This document shows, piece after piece, positions 1-9,193 of a stretch of DNA of 64,000 bases. The translations under genes and the position numbers were made by a program. Where the stretch lies: contig JAHBTU010000002.1 in the NCBI GenBank assembly GCA_019638455.1, positions 344,501-408,500 on the forward strand, written 5' to 3'. Source of the stretch: Saprospiraceae bacterium (GTDB lineage: Bacteria > Bacteroidota > Bacteroidia > Chitinophagales > Saprospiraceae). The notes beneath the pieces are model-generated. The model had not been told where the DNA came from and made no database searches. It was given only the letters and a program-made list of their open reading frames with translations. The stretch's first letter is position 1. Every line of letters begins with the position of its first letter.

Positions 1-1035
1 TGAAATCAGGCGCTTCACGATGCCCGGCTGCATATATTCCAAGTCAGCATAAAACCTTGCGCGGTCTTCATAAGCGAGTTTTTTGGCCTCCACGAACAGG
101 TGAATATGCTCAGGGGAGCCGAAGGAAATTTTGGAAAAATCAAAGCCTTCAAGTATGTTGAGCATCTGCAAGGCTGCGATGCCTTGGCCATTGGGCGGCA
201 ATTCCCACACATCGAAACCTCGATAATTGGTGGAGACAGGCTCGAGCCATTCGGAGGTGTGTTCCGCCAAATCCCTAAGGGAGAGGAAGCCACCGTTTTT
301 CCGCATGAACTCGTCTATTGCTTGCGCTATTTCCCCTTTGTAAAATACATCGCGTCCGCCATTGGCGATTTTTTCCAACGAGTTGGCCAGCGACGGGTTT
401 CGGAAAATATCGCCGCGTTTCGGCGCGATTCCGCCCGGCAAATAGACTTCCTTCACGTTTGGGAATTTTCCATATACCGCTTCCATGCGTTGCCATGAAG
501 CCGAAGCTTCATCAGCCACCGCAAAACCATCACGGGCATACTTGATGGCTGATGATAGATTTTCCTTCATCGGTTTTTTGCCAAATTTGCCATGCAACGC
601 AAACCAACCGTCCACACATCCGGGCACCGACACAGGCAGTGGGCCAAAAGGCGGGATATACTGAATTTTGCGATGAACAAAGGTGTCCAAAGTAAGCAAG
701 TGAGGCGAACGACCGGAGGCATTCAACCCGTGAAGCTTGCCCGTCTTTGCCTCATAGACAATGGCATAGAGGTCTCCTCCAATGCCGTTGACGTGTGGCT
801 CCACCACCCCAAGCACCGCATTGGCGGCAATGGCCGCATCCACCGCCGAGCCACCCTTGCGTAGCACATCGAGCGCCGCGGCGCTCGCTAAGGGGTGGCT
901 TGTGCAAGCAATGCCATTGCGGGCCATCACTTCCGAGCGGGTCGCAAAAGCGCGACCGACTGGGCGGTCTTGGGCAAAAGACGCGGCACAAAATGTGGAC
1001 AAAAAAAGAGCACTAACAACAAGTGAATTTTTCAT
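1..1035 (-). CDS. ggt: Gamma-glutamyltransferase, N-terminal part (3' end outside window)
   Basis: An open frame of 345 codons begins with ATG at 1035 on the minus strand and runs off the left edge. The first 21 residues form a Sec signal peptide ending in SFAQ, so the enzyme should be periplasmic. The rest matches the large subunit of gamma-glutamyltranspeptidase: an N-terminal block with SEVMARNGIACTSHPLAS, then GGSAVDAAIAAN, then EPHVNGIGGD, and further on ELPPNGQGIAALQMLNIL. These enzymes cleave glutathione and gamma-glutamyl amides by an autocatalytic N-terminal threonine. That threonine lies beyond the window, so activity cannot be judged here. A family A repeat starts immediately upstream of the start codon. 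Confidence 0.93.
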   Translation of the reverse strand, partial: MKNSLVVSALFLSTFCAASFAQDRPVGRAFATRSEVMARNGIACTSHPLASAAALDVLRKGGSAVDAAIAANAVLGVVEPHVNGIGGDLYAIVYEAKTGKLHGLNASGRSPHLLTLDTFVHRKIQYIPPFGPLPVSVPGCVDGWFALHGKFGKKPMKENLSSAIKYARDGFAVADEASASWQRMEAVYGKFPNVKEVYLPGGIAPKRGDIFRNPSLANSLEKIANGGRDVFYKGEIAQAIDEFMRKNGGFLSLRDLAEHTSEWLEPVSTNYRGFDVWELPPNGQGIAALQMLNILEGFDFSKISFGSPEHIHLFVEAKKLAYEDRARFYADLEYMQPGIVKRLIS

Positions 1036-1038
1036 GGC

Positions 1039-1220
1039 ATAACCAGATAAAAGAAGATTTGAACCTGCCCGTTGGCAAGGCAGGGATTTCCTTGATTGAT
1101 TTGTGTGATTTTCAAAGGATTGTAAGCGTTGTTCGTTCAAAACCACCCTGTCAGAACCTGTGCTCAGGGGCTTGCCCGGCCAAGTGAAACGGACGGGGCT
1201 GATTTGTGTTGACTATATCA
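1039..1220 (+). repeat. Dispersed repeat family A, copy 1
   Basis: About 182 bp running from ATAACCAGATAAAAGAAGAT to GTTGACTATATCA. Nearly the same sequence recurs at 4850-5029 (reverse), 35813-35995 (reverse) and 50926-51108 (forward). One frame is open through most of the unit and would give a short Cys-containing peptide ending GACPAK before a stop. There is no ATG, so it is treated as a repeat, not a gene. The strand given is that of this open frame. Confidence 0.9.
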
Positions 1221-1360
1221 CTGATTTTGGAATAAGGCTGCAAGTATATTGAAACAAAACTACGCCCATGTCATCCATTTAAAATACCCATTCAGCAAGC
1301 ATTTTTTCCGGCGGAAAGATGTTTGGCCTTAATTTCACCTGTCGGAAACTACTTTGACCC

Positions 1361-1945
1361 ATGTATGCAAGCATCTTAAGCGGGCTGTTGTTCTTAGCCG
1401 TATCGTCGTTGGGAACGAAGGCGGGCCTTGTCCGCCATGCTGAAAATGTCGCCCAGCAAGGCGTGTTTCGATGTGAAAACGGCAAGGTCGCTTTCAAGTC
1501 CGATGCACCATTGGAGAGCATCACGGCCAAGAGCAACAAGTTGCGCGGTATCATAGACACCGCCAAACAGACCTTCGCATGGACGGTGGAAATAAAGACG
1601 TTCGAGGGTTTCAACAGCCCCCTCCAGCGAGAGCATTTCAATGAAAACTACATGGAAAGCCGGAAATATCAGAAGGCAAGTTTTGCCGGAAAAATTATCG
1701 AGCAAATAGACTTTCAGAAGAACGGGACATACACTGTTCGCGCCAAAGGCAATCTCAACATACACGGCGTGGAGCAAGAACGCATCATAAAAAGCCAATT
1801 GGAATTGAGTGGAAACAAGCTCAGGGTCCAATCCACCTTTACCGTTCCGTTGGCAGACCACGACATCACGATACCCAAGGTCGTTTACCAAAAAATTGCC
1901 GAGGAAATCACGGTGACGGTGGATGCAGAATTGACAGGCAACTAA
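1361..1945 (+). CDS. YceI-family protein
   Basis: 194 residues starting at ATG 1361. The N-terminus is hydrophobic and looks like a signal peptide, giving a periplasmic or lipid-handling protein. The body has the YceI lipocalin-like pattern: a strand-rich core with the FEGFNSPLQREHFNENYMES segment (target of a metal/isoprenoid-type pocket in the family), then YTVRAKGNLNIHGVEQE, a typical YceI signature (G-x-L-T-I-x-G-V). YceI proteins bind polyisoprenoids or amphiphiles; the ligand here is unknown. The gene stops 10 bp before the histidine kinase start, so the two are probably co-transcribed. Confidence 0.8.
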   Translation: MYASILSGLLFLAVSSLGTKAGLVRHAENVAQQGVFRCENGKVAFKSDAPLESITAKSNKLRGIIDTAKQTFAWTVEIKTFEGFNSPLQREHFNENYMESRKYQKASFAGKIIEQIDFQKNGTYTVRAKGNLNIHGVEQERIIKSQLELSGNKLRVQSTFTVPLADHDITIPKVVYQKIAEEITVTVDAELTGN

Positions 1946-1955
1946 CATCCTTATT

Positions 1956-4832
1956 TTGCACAGATTAGCCAACATATTTCTCCTTTTCCTCTGCCTCTCC
2001 GCGCAGGGGCAAACGCCTGTCTTCCGCCTTCGAGAAACAAAGGAGATGGGCAACACCCAGTTGACTGCGGTTTTTCAGGACAGTAATGGTTGGTTGTGGC
2101 TGGGGGGGCGGAACGGGCTTTATCGCTATGATGGACTATCGTTCCAAGCTGTGGGCTTACCCGCTTCTTTCTCCGGCACCATCAGTGCTTTGTTCGAGTT
2201 GGATGGCAGGCTATGGGTTGGTTTTCGCGATGGTGCCATTGGCTTTGTTTTGCTCAATAGCACATTTGATTCCGACAAGGATGGTCAAAATATGCACATT
2301 GCCCAATTGCAAGCGTGGTTGCCAGAGGAGGGATTGCCTCAGAAACCCATCACTGCTTTTGCTGCCGATTCCTCCAACGGATTTTGGATTGCGACGTATG
2401 GAGAAGGAATTTACTGCCTGAAAAACAAACGGTTATATCAATTCAATGCCGCCGACGAGGGTTTGGGTAGCGACGAAATTTACGCTTTGGCCTGCGATGC
2501 GAAAGGAAGAGTGTGGGCTGCGACGGACGCCGGTATCAGTATTTGCTCGATGCCAAAGCCCGGCAAGAAACAAGTGCAGCGATTGACGACGGATGATGGT
2601 TTGCCCGACGAAATCGTGACTGCGTTGTTGACTGATAAAAAGGGAAATATGTGGATTGGGATGCAAGAAAACGGCATGTGCCACTATGATGTTTTTCAAA
2701 ATAAATTTGATTTTCGAACCGAGAAATGGCCTTATAGCGCCGCGCTAAATCTTACTACTTTTGGAAGCAAGGAACTTTGGGTCGGCACGGAGAAAGATGG
2801 CGTGCTGCGTCTTGACTTGCCTACGAATACAATCCATCCGCTACCGTCCGTGCATCCGCTTCGCTCGGCTCGAATCAGGGCGTTGCTCAAAGACCGAGAG
2901 GGGCTTTTATGGCTGCTGGGCGACAAAGGTGCGCTGTACGCAGCCAATGTCAAGTTTGGAATGTTGGAGGCTCCTTCCAACAACGCACAAGCCGTGCTCA
3001 TTGACCGCCAACATCGAGCTTGGGTCGGGAACAAAGACGGCCTTTTTCTGCTAAAAAATGGAGAAAAAAAATCTGTAACCACCATAAACGGTATTTCCAA
3101 GCCCCAGAATGTCATATCCATCTGGGAGTCGAATGTGGACGGAAACATCTGGGCGGGTACCTTCGACAATGGGGCATATGTGGTAAGCCCGACAGGCAAG
3201 GTCTTGAAAAACTTCAATAAGAGCAACGGATTGAATGATGCCAACGTGCTTTCTATCGCGGGCGACGACCGCCGTGTTTGGCTTGCTACGTTTGGCGGGG
3301 TAATGGAGATAGATTTACACACCCAACAAATCACCCGCATTGAAGAACTTGGCAACGGGTATGTCTATAAAGTATTTCCCGATAGGAAAGGAAGGGTGTG
3401 GTTTGGAACGGATGGAAAAGGGCTTATCGCATTAGAAAACAACACGTTTCGCCACTTTACGCAAGCAAATGGCAAACCGCTAAAAACAATATACAGTATT
3501 GCGGAAGACCTCAAGGGGGGTATATGGTTCAGCACGGAAAGAGGAGGGGTGTTCTGCTACGATGGTCAAAAATTTCGACATTTCGGGACCGAGCAACGCC
3601 TACATAGTCTTTCCGTGACTGGCTTAGCCACTGATGGCAATGGTCAACTCATCATTGCCTACAACGATGGGGTTGACGTGTTGAATCCTGCGCGTTCGGA
3701 ACACGTCACATTTTGCGACGCGGCCATTGGAGCTCCGAATGTAGAGGTAAATCTAAATGCGCTTTGCCGCGATGCACAAGGCAATGTTTGGCTTGGCACT
3801 CAACAAGGAATCATGCGAGTGGCAGCCTTCGACGAATCATTCATGGACGACCCTCAACCGGGCATCGTCTCTGTGTCAAACTTTTCTGAACCCATTGATT
3901 TTCTGTCGAAAAGCATCTTCCCGCACCATCAAAACTATCTTGTGTTCAACTTTACTGGCCTTTGGTACACGGCTCCCGAGTCGGTTCGTTATCGCTATCG
4001 GCTCGAGGGTTTTGACTTGGATTGGACGGTATCCAAAGACCATGTGGCATCATATCCCAACCTGCCCCCCGGACGCTACACATTTCGGGTTCAGACCAGC
4101 GAGCACGGCAATTTTGAGGGTGTGCCGGAAAAGGCATGGCAATTCACCATCGAACCGCCGCTTTGGGCGCGGTGGTGGTTTGTTTTGCTCTGCATTGTGG
4201 CGGCAAGTGGCATTTTTTTTATGTTTGTCAAAAACCGCGAAGCACGACTGCAACGCGAAGCGAGGCTGCAACGCGAAAAGGTAGAGTCTCAATTTGCTGC
4301 ACTCAAAAGCCAGATTAACCCTCACTTCTTGTTCAACAATTTCAATACGCTCATCACGATTATTGAGGAGAACCCCACGATGGCTGTGGCGTATTTGGAG
4401 CACCTCTCCGATTTTTATCGAAGCATCATCGCTTATCGAGAAAAAGACTTCATCAGCCTTCAAGAGGAAATGGGTTTGGTGCGAAACTTTGATTTCCTAT
4501 TGAAAAAACGCTATGAGGACGGCTTCAGATTGGTAGAACATCTGAACGGAGAAACGGGCTTTGTCATGCCGCTGGCTTTGCAAATGCTGGTTGAAAATGC
4601 CGTGAAACACAATGTCATTTCCGCAACAAAGCCGCTGACGGTGGAAATTTTTTCGGAAAAAGGCGGCTATGTGGTGGTTCGCAACAATGTGCAGCCCAAA
4701 ATAAAGCCAGAGCCAAGCACGCATTTTGGTTTGCATAGTTTGGTAAAGCGGTATCAGCTGTTGGGAGAAAAGCCTGTTTTGGTAGAAAAGAATGATGCCT
4801 TCTTCATCGTAAAAATTCCACTTAAGCAATAG
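1956..4832 (+). CDS. Two-component propeller sensor histidine kinase (LytS/YehU type)
   Basis: 958 residues with a TTG start at 1956; this start is chosen because it supplies a signal peptide ending near AQGQ and follows an in-frame stop at 1944. Residues about 25-640 carry repeated blades with LWLGGRNGLYRYDG-, IWIGMQENGM- and WLGTQQGIM-like motifs (two-component regulator propeller). A Y_Y_Y domain follows (YRYRLEGFDLDW, then LPPGRYTFRV), then one membrane segment at about 738-758, a short coiled coil with two REARLQ units, and a His_kinase domain with the phospho-accepting His790 in NPHFLFNNFNTL. A divergent ATPase end has LVENAVKHN. The periplasmic propeller should sense a ligand and signal to the LytTR regulator downstream, although a 180-bp repeat separates them. 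Confidence 0.93.
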   Translation: MHRLANIFLLFLCLSAQGQTPVFRLRETKEMGNTQLTAVFQDSNGWLWLGGRNGLYRYDGLSFQAVGLPASFSGTISALFELDGRLWVGFRDGAIGFVLLNSTFDSDKDGQNMHIAQLQAWLPEEGLPQKPITAFAADSSNGFWIATYGEGIYCLKNKRLYQFNAADEGLGSDEIYALACDAKGRVWAATDAGISICSMPKPGKKQVQRLTTDDGLPDEIVTALLTDKKGNMWIGMQENGMCHYDVFQNKFDFRTEKWPYSAALNLTTFGSKELWVGTEKDGVLRLDLPTNTIHPLPSVHPLRSARIRALLKDREGLLWLLGDKGALYAANVKFGMLEAPSNNAQAVLIDRQHRAWVGNKDGLFLLKNGEKKSVTTINGISKPQNVISIWESNVDGNIWAGTFDNGAYVVSPTGKVLKNFNKSNGLNDANVLSIAGDDRRVWLATFGGVMEIDLHTQQITRIEELGNGYVYKVFPDRKGRVWFGTDGKGLIALENNTFRHFTQANGKPLKTIYSIAEDLKGGIWFSTERGGVFCYDGQKFRHFGTEQRLHSLSVTGLATDGNGQLIIAYNDGVDVLNPARSEHVTFCDAAIGAPNVEVNLNALCRDAQGNVWLGTQQGIMRVAAFDESFMDDPQPGIVSVSNFSEPIDFLSKSIFPHHQNYLVFNFTGLWYTAPESVRYRYRLEGFDLDWTVSKDHVASYPNLPPGRYTFRVQTSEHGNFEGVPEKAWQFTIEPPLWARWWFVLLCIVAASGIFFMFVKNREARLQREARLQREKVESQFAALKSQINPHFLFNNFNTLITIIEENPTMAVAYLEHLSDFYRSIIAYREKDFISLQEEMGLVRNFDFLLKKRYEDGFRLVEHLNGETGFVMPLALQMLVENAVKHNVISATKPLTVEIFSEKGGYVVVRNNVQPKIKPEPSTHFGLHSLVKRYQLLGEKPVLVEKNDAFFIVKIPLKQ

Positions 4833-4849
4833 CGGCTCACTTACGCAAT

Positions 4850-5029
4850 TATAGTCAACGCAAATCAGCCCCCGTCCGCTTCACTTGGCCGGGCAAGCCC
4901 AGAGCACAGGTTCTGACAGGGCGGTTTTGAACGAACAACGCTTACAATCCTTTGAAAATCACACAAATCAATCAAGGGCATCCCTGCCTTGCCAACGGGC
5001 AGGTTCAAATCTTCTTTTATCTGGGTATA
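4850..5029 (-). repeat. Dispersed repeat family A, copy 2
   Basis: About 180 bp, inverted relative to copy 1, lying between the sensor kinase and its response regulator. It carries one-base differences that break the frame seen in other copies near the 3' end. Together copies 1 and 2 form an inverted pair flanking yceI and the kinase gene. Confidence 0.9.
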
Positions 5030-5043
5030 AAACCGTTTAAAAA

Positions 5044-5805
5044 ATGAACATAGTCATCGTAGAGGACGAACACGCGGCTGCCCGGCGTTTGGAAAAACTT
5101 CTCAAGGAGGTCGCTCCCGAATCCGTCGTGCTCTCTCGGTTGGATAGTGTGGAGGCTGCCGTAATGTGGCTTCAAGGCAATCCGCAACCCGACCTCATCC
5201 TGCTTGATATTCACTTGGCGGATGGCGACAGTTTTGAGATATTCGGGCATGTGGACATCGTCTGCCCCGTCATTTTTACCACTGCTTATGACGAATATGC
5301 GCTAAAGGCATTCAAGGTGAATGCGGTGGACTATTTACTCAAGCCCATCAAAACCAACGAGTTGGCCGCAGCATTGGAAAAGTATAAGAAGATTTACAAA
5401 AATGCTGCGCCTGATTATACGCCTTTGCTCGAAATGCTTCGCAAGCAGGAAGGGCAAGCATTTCTTAGAAGAATGCTTATCCGTTTTGGCAACAGCATCA
5501 AACTCGTGGACATGACTGATGCCGCCTATTTTTACACAAAAGATAAAATCACGTTTATTGTTGTTCGCAGCACAGGCAAGCGATTTCCGGTGGACTACCC
5601 CTTGGATAAATTGGAGAGCATGCTCGACCCCTCTGTATTTTTTCGCATCAACCGCCAATTCGTCATCAATGTGAACGCTATCAAAGAGATGTACCCTTAT
5701 TCAAAAAGCAGGGTCAAAGTAGAATTGGAGCCCAGCACCGAATTGGAAACCATCGTCAGTACCGAACGTTCGGCAGAGTTCAAAAAATGGTTGGTAGGCG
5801 AATAG
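5044..5805 (+). CDS. LytTR-family response regulator
   Basis: 253 residues. Residues 1-120 are a receiver domain with the acidic pocket E7-D8-E9, phospho-acceptor Asp55 in LILLDIHLADG, and the lysine in YLLKPIK. Residues about 145-253 are a LytTR DNA-binding domain (VDMTDAAYFYTKDKITFI, FFRINRQFVINVNAI). It is the expected cytoplasmic partner of the upstream LytS-type kinase and would bind direct repeats at target promoters. The start ATG at 5044 sits just after repeat copy 2, so its promoter must lie in or near the repeat, or it reads through from the kinase gene. Confidence 0.95.
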   Translation: MNIVIVEDEHAAARRLEKLLKEVAPESVVLSRLDSVEAAVMWLQGNPQPDLILLDIHLADGDSFEIFGHVDIVCPVIFTTAYDEYALKAFKVNAVDYLLKPIKTNELAAALEKYKKIYKNAAPDYTPLLEMLRKQEGQAFLRRMLIRFGNSIKLVDMTDAAYFYTKDKITFIVVRSTGKRFPVDYPLDKLESMLDPSVFFRINRQFVINVNAIKEMYPYSKSRVKVELEPSTELETIVSTERSAEFKKWLVGE

Positions 5806-5829
5806 CCCGCAAGTGCGGAAAAATAGTGG

Positions 5830-6936
5830 CTACATATCGTAAGTGAGCTCTACCACATCCGTCTCAGGGTGTGCCTGACAGGTCAGAATGTAACCCGATT
5901 TTACTTCTTCATCGTCGAGCGCATAACAAACCTCCATTTTCACTTTTCCGCTTATTATTTTAGCCATGCAAGTAGAACACGCCCCCGCCGTGCAAGAGTA
6001 GGGTGGGTCGTGCTTCTCTTTGACCAATACATCCAGCACAGTTGCTCCTTCCGGCACGAGTGTCTCTATTTTTTTACCCTTCAGATGCACCACGACGCGC
6101 TTGCCTCCGCCGTTGGCAGAAAATTCGCCTGGGATGTGGCTGGCGTTGACAAAGTGTTCCGTGTGGATTTGTTTGGCCTCGATGCCCCGGCCCAAAAGGG
6201 CCGCTTTCACCGTATCGGTCATGTCGCCGGGGCCGCAAATGAAATAGAAACAGTCGCTTTCCGGGCCGCGGGCCATGTTTTCATCCAAAAATGAATGGAC
6301 CGCTTTATGGGTGATGCGTCCGGTTTTGCCCAGCCAATTGGTCGTTGATTTTTTGAAAAGCCCGAACAATCCACCAGAGCCACCTTCTTTTTTGGGTTGG
6401 CTGAGGATGTGTTCCACCTGCAATTGGCCGGCATAACGCCGAGTCAGTTCCTCCAACTTATCGCGGAAAATGATGCTTTCTTCATTGCGACTTCCATAGA
6501 ACAGAAAGACAGAGCTCATCGGCTCTTCTTCAAGGATGGTTTTTAAAATTGACATGAGTGGCGTGATACCACTGCCCGCGCCAAACATAAAGTAGGTACG
6601 GCGTTTTTCGGGGTCAAGCTGGGTAAAAAAACGTCCGTCGGGAGGGGCGATTTCAAGAGTGTCTCCGACTTTGACGGAATCATGCAAGAAGTTGGAAACC
6701 GTGCCACCGCGCACTTTTTTCACCGTCACGGCCAGCCGGTGTGCTTCCAATGGGCTGGACGACATCGAGTAGGAGCGGCGCAATTCGTGGCCGTCTTTTT
6801 GCAACCGAACCGTGATGTGTTGCCCTTGTTTATAGGAAAAAATCTCGCGCAAGTTCTCCGGTATTTCAAAGTCGAGTGTCACGGTATCAGCGGTTTCCGC
6901 GGTGATTTCCTTTATTTTGAGCGTATAAAATTCCAT
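5830..6936 (-). CDS. PaaE-like ferredoxin-NADP(H) oxidoreductase with C-terminal 2Fe-2S domain
   Basis: 368 residues in three parts. An FAD-binding ferredoxin reductase domain has RRSYS at 53-57. An NAD(P)-binding domain has GAGSGITP at 119-126. A plant-type 2Fe-2S ferredoxin domain has cysteines C315, C320, C323 and C353 (C-x4-C-x2-C-x29-C). It passes electrons from NAD(P)H to an oxygenase. The family includes the reductase of phenylacetyl-CoA epoxidase, but no paaABC genes are present. The divergent neighbour 140 bp away is a membrane alkane hydroxylase, so this protein is the likely electron donor for AlkB, standing in for separate rubredoxin and reductase. That pairing is an inference from position. 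Confidence 0.9.
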   Translation of the reverse strand: MEFYTLKIKEITAETADTVTLDFEIPENLREIFSYKQGQHITVRLQKDGHELRRSYSMSSSPLEAHRLAVTVKKVRGGTVSNFLHDSVKVGDTLEIAPPDGRFFTQLDPEKRRTYFMFGAGSGITPLMSILKTILEEEPMSSVFLFYGSRNEESIIFRDKLEELTRRYAGQLQVEHILSQPKKEGGSGGLFGLFKKSTTNWLGKTGRITHKAVHSFLDENMARGPESDCFYFICGPGDMTDTVKAALLGRGIEAKQIHTEHFVNASHIPGEFSANGGGKRVVVHLKGKKIETLVPEGATVLDVLVKEKHDPPYSCTAGACSTCMAKIISGKVKMEVCYALDDEEVKSGYILTCQAHPETDVVELTYDM

Positions 6937-7025
6937 TGATGCGAAAAAATTGAGGGCCTATGGGTCAACGTGGATGGGCCAATGGGGGGGCAAAAATATG
7001 GCGACACAACAAAACGAATTTTGAA

Positions 7026-7033
7026 TAGTTTTG
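7026..7033 (+). promoter_or_regulatory. Bacteroidota -7 box TAGTTTTG before alkB
   Basis: TAGTTTTG fits the Bacteroidota -7 consensus TAnnTTTG and lies 42 bp before the alkB start. No clear TTG -33 box is present at 19-21 bp upstream. Confidence 0.4.
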
Positions 7034-7075
7034 CAGGGTGTCAATCTTTTCAGGTTTTTGACTAAACAATTGACA

Positions 7076-8125
7076 ATGAAAGACTTGAAGTATCTCGCCG
7101 CATATCTGATTCCTTTGAGCGCCGCACTTGCCCTGACTTGGCAGGGCGGATGGTCGTGGTCAACGGTGGTGCTGGGTTTTGTCATCGTGCCCATCGCCGA
7201 GTTGTTTCTGCCCCAATCTGCGAGCAACGTGTCGCCTGAAATGGAAGAGAGCCGATCCAAGACTCGCTTTTTCGATTGGCTTTTGTACTTGAACGCGCCC
7301 ATGCTTTTCGGCATCGTGGGATGGTATCTATGGGTGGTCGCGCACGATTCGCTTAGCCTTTTTGAAGTTGCCGGGATTACCCTGAGCGTTGGCATCATAG
7401 TCGGTGCCAATGGCATCAATGTGGCGCACGAGCTCGGCCACCGCGCTGCCAAAGGAGAGCAGCTGCTTTCCAAAATCATGTTGTTGCCTGCTCTTTATCA
7501 ACACTTCTTCATTGAGCACAATCGCGGTCATCACAAGAACGTGGCGACCGATAAAGACCCTGCCTCGGCGCGATTTGGAGAGCATTTGTATGCCTTTTGG
7601 TGGCGGTCCGTAGCGGGCAGCTGGCGCAGTGCTTGGGCACTTGAGCGTGAGCGGTTGGAGAAAGAAAAAAAGTCTTTTTGGAGTTGGCACAACGAAATGC
7701 TACGGTTCAGCCTGTTTCAAAGTCTCTGGTTGGCAGCCATATATTATATGCTGGGTTGGAAAGGGCTAGCTGGCGCAATTGCGGTGGCCGCGATTGGTTT
7801 TTTGTTGTTGGAAACCATCAATTACGTTGAGCACTACGGGCTGCGCCGACGGGTGCTTGCCACAGGGCGTCCCGAGCCTGTCTCGCCAACACATTCTTGG
7901 AACAGTGACCATGAATTGGGTCGCATTATGCTTTATGAACTCACCCGGCACAGCGACCACCATTACAAAGCGACCCGCAAGTATCAAATTCTCCGTCATC
8001 TCGACGAAAGCCCGCAACTCCCTTATGGCTATCCGGCAAGTATGCTATTGGCCCTTCTGCCTCCCGCTTGGTTTGGTGTGATGAATAGACGGGTCATAAT
8101 AGGCGAAAAGGCTATGACCATGTGA
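7076..8125 (+). CDS. alkB: Alkane 1-monooxygenase (AlkB, membrane di-iron hydroxylase)
   Basis: 349 residues from ATG 7076; an earlier in-frame start at 7031 would add a non-conserved leader. All AlkB histidine boxes are visible: HELGHR at 118-123, EHNRGHHKNVAT from 147, NYVEHYGL at 249-256, and RHSDHHY at 291-297 followed by RKYQILRHLDESPQLPYGYP, which is the diagnostic C-terminal block. Several hydrophobic spans fit the six-helix inner-membrane fold. The enzyme oxidises medium-chain n-alkanes to 1-alkanols using O2 and reduced iron-sulfur protein. The divergent flavin/2Fe-2S reductase is the probable partner. A strong terminator follows. Confidence 0.96.
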   Translation: MKDLKYLAAYLIPLSAALALTWQGGWSWSTVVLGFVIVPIAELFLPQSASNVSPEMEESRSKTRFFDWLLYLNAPMLFGIVGWYLWVVAHDSLSLFEVAGITLSVGIIVGANGINVAHELGHRAAKGEQLLSKIMLLPALYQHFFIEHNRGHHKNVATDKDPASARFGEHLYAFWWRSVAGSWRSAWALERERLEKEKKSFWSWHNEMLRFSLFQSLWLAAIYYMLGWKGLAGAIAVAAIGFLLLETINYVEHYGLRRRVLATGRPEPVSPTHSWNSDHELGRIMLYELTRHSDHHYKATRKYQILRHLDESPQLPYGYPASMLLALLPPAWFGVMNRRVIIGEKAMTM

Positions 8126-8168
8126 TAGCGAGTTGCTGCTCGCTCGAACGTTCGTTCGCTTCTGCCAC

Positions 8169-8214
8169 AACGAAAACGGGTCTGCTCGACCAATCGAGCA
8201 GACCCGTTTTCGTT
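8169..8214. terminator. Bidirectional rho-independent terminator
   Basis: A perfect 21-bp stem (8169-8189 with 8194-8214) around a 4-base loop CCAA. It lies between the convergent alkB and M48 peptidase genes. A-rich and T-rich stretches inside the stem serve both directions. Confidence 0.85.
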
Positions 8215-8223
8215 CTGAACCTG

Positions 8224-9051
8224 TCATTTGCTTCGATGCTTTGAACTGGCTGGCACGGGATATTGTCTGGCCAAGTTTCGAGCCTTCGGCACCAGCGACC
8301 TCAGTTTTTGGCTGCGGTTGTCGGGGTCGGGGTGCGTGCTGAGAAACTCTGGCGGGCGGCTGCCCGAGCCACCCATCCGCCTCCAAAACGGCGCTGCTTC
8401 GTCGGGGTTGTATCCGGCCATCGTCATCAGGTATAGCCCCATCTCGTCGGCTTCGGACTCGTGCTTGCGGCTGAACGGCAGCATCACGCCAACTTGGGTG
8501 CCTACGCCTGCCGCGCTCATAAGCAACTGGCGGGTGGCGGCGGGTTTTTGCGAAAGCGCGATGTCGAGCGAGGTAAGACCGAGCTGGGCAACCAATCCCT
8601 GACTCATGCGTTCGTTGCCATGATGTGCCAATGCGTGGGCAATTTCGTGCCCCATCACCACAGCCAGAGCATCCTCATTTTGTGTCACTTTCATGATGCC
8701 AGTATAGACCACCACTTTGCCGCCCGGCATACAGAAGGCATTGACAGTAGGGTCGTCCACCACATTGAACTCCCAAGAGAATTCCTTGAGCTCTGCGGAG
8801 CGTTTTTTAGCGCGGTAATAGACTTCTGTGGCAGCGACCAAATCCCTGCCGATGCGGCGCACCATTTCCACTTCTGGGCCGGAAGTGAGGGTTCTGCTTT
8901 GCTGAATGAAAGAGCGATATTCGTCGCGGCTCAGCTGGTTGATGGTGCCGGACGGAATGATATTCAGCGATTTACGCCCGGTCATGGTGTTTTTGTGGCA
9001 AGCGAAAACAAAAAGCAACGCCAGTAGGCTGAAAGAGATTTTTTTCCACAT
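8224..9051 (-). CDS. M48-family metalloprotease lipoprotein
   Basis: 275 residues. The N-terminus MWKKISFSLLALLFVFAC is a lipoprotein signal with the lipid cysteine at 18. The zinc site is HEIAH at 135-139, with the third ligand in HESEADEMG (E198 or E200). This matches periplasmic BepA/LoiP-like M48 peptidases that handle misfolded outer-membrane proteins. The family's usual substrates suggest an envelope quality-control role. No TPR region is attached, so it is the short form. Confidence 0.92.
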   Translation of the reverse strand: MWKKISFSLLALLFVFACHKNTMTGRKSLNIIPSGTINQLSRDEYRSFIQQSRTLTSGPEVEMVRRIGRDLVAATEVYYRAKKRSAELKEFSWEFNVVDDPTVNAFCMPGGKVVVYTGIMKVTQNEDALAVVMGHEIAHALAHHGNERMSQGLVAQLGLTSLDIALSQKPAATRQLLMSAAGVGTQVGVMLPFSRKHESEADEMGLYLMTMAGYNPDEAAPFWRRMGGSGSRPPEFLSTHPDPDNRSQKLRSLVPKARNLARQYPVPASSKHRSK

Positions 9052-9097
9052 ACTTCATGTATTTTGTTTTGGAAAAATGATTTTGCGGATTGTAACG

Positions 9098-9105
9098 CAA
9101 AAATA
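9098..9105 (-). promoter_or_regulatory. Putative -7 box of the M48 gene
   Basis: Read on the minus strand this is TATTTTTG (TAnnTTTG). A TTG lies 22 bp further upstream (9128-9130), one base longer than the usual 19-21 spacing. The gene starts 47 bp downstream. Confidence 0.35.
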
Positions 9106-9193
9106 CGCGCCTGCCACGTTTGGCGCGCAAGTTTTTTCGAACCCTTAATGGTACCCGCCAATAGAGGATATAAGGCATCGTCTGGATGAGGGT

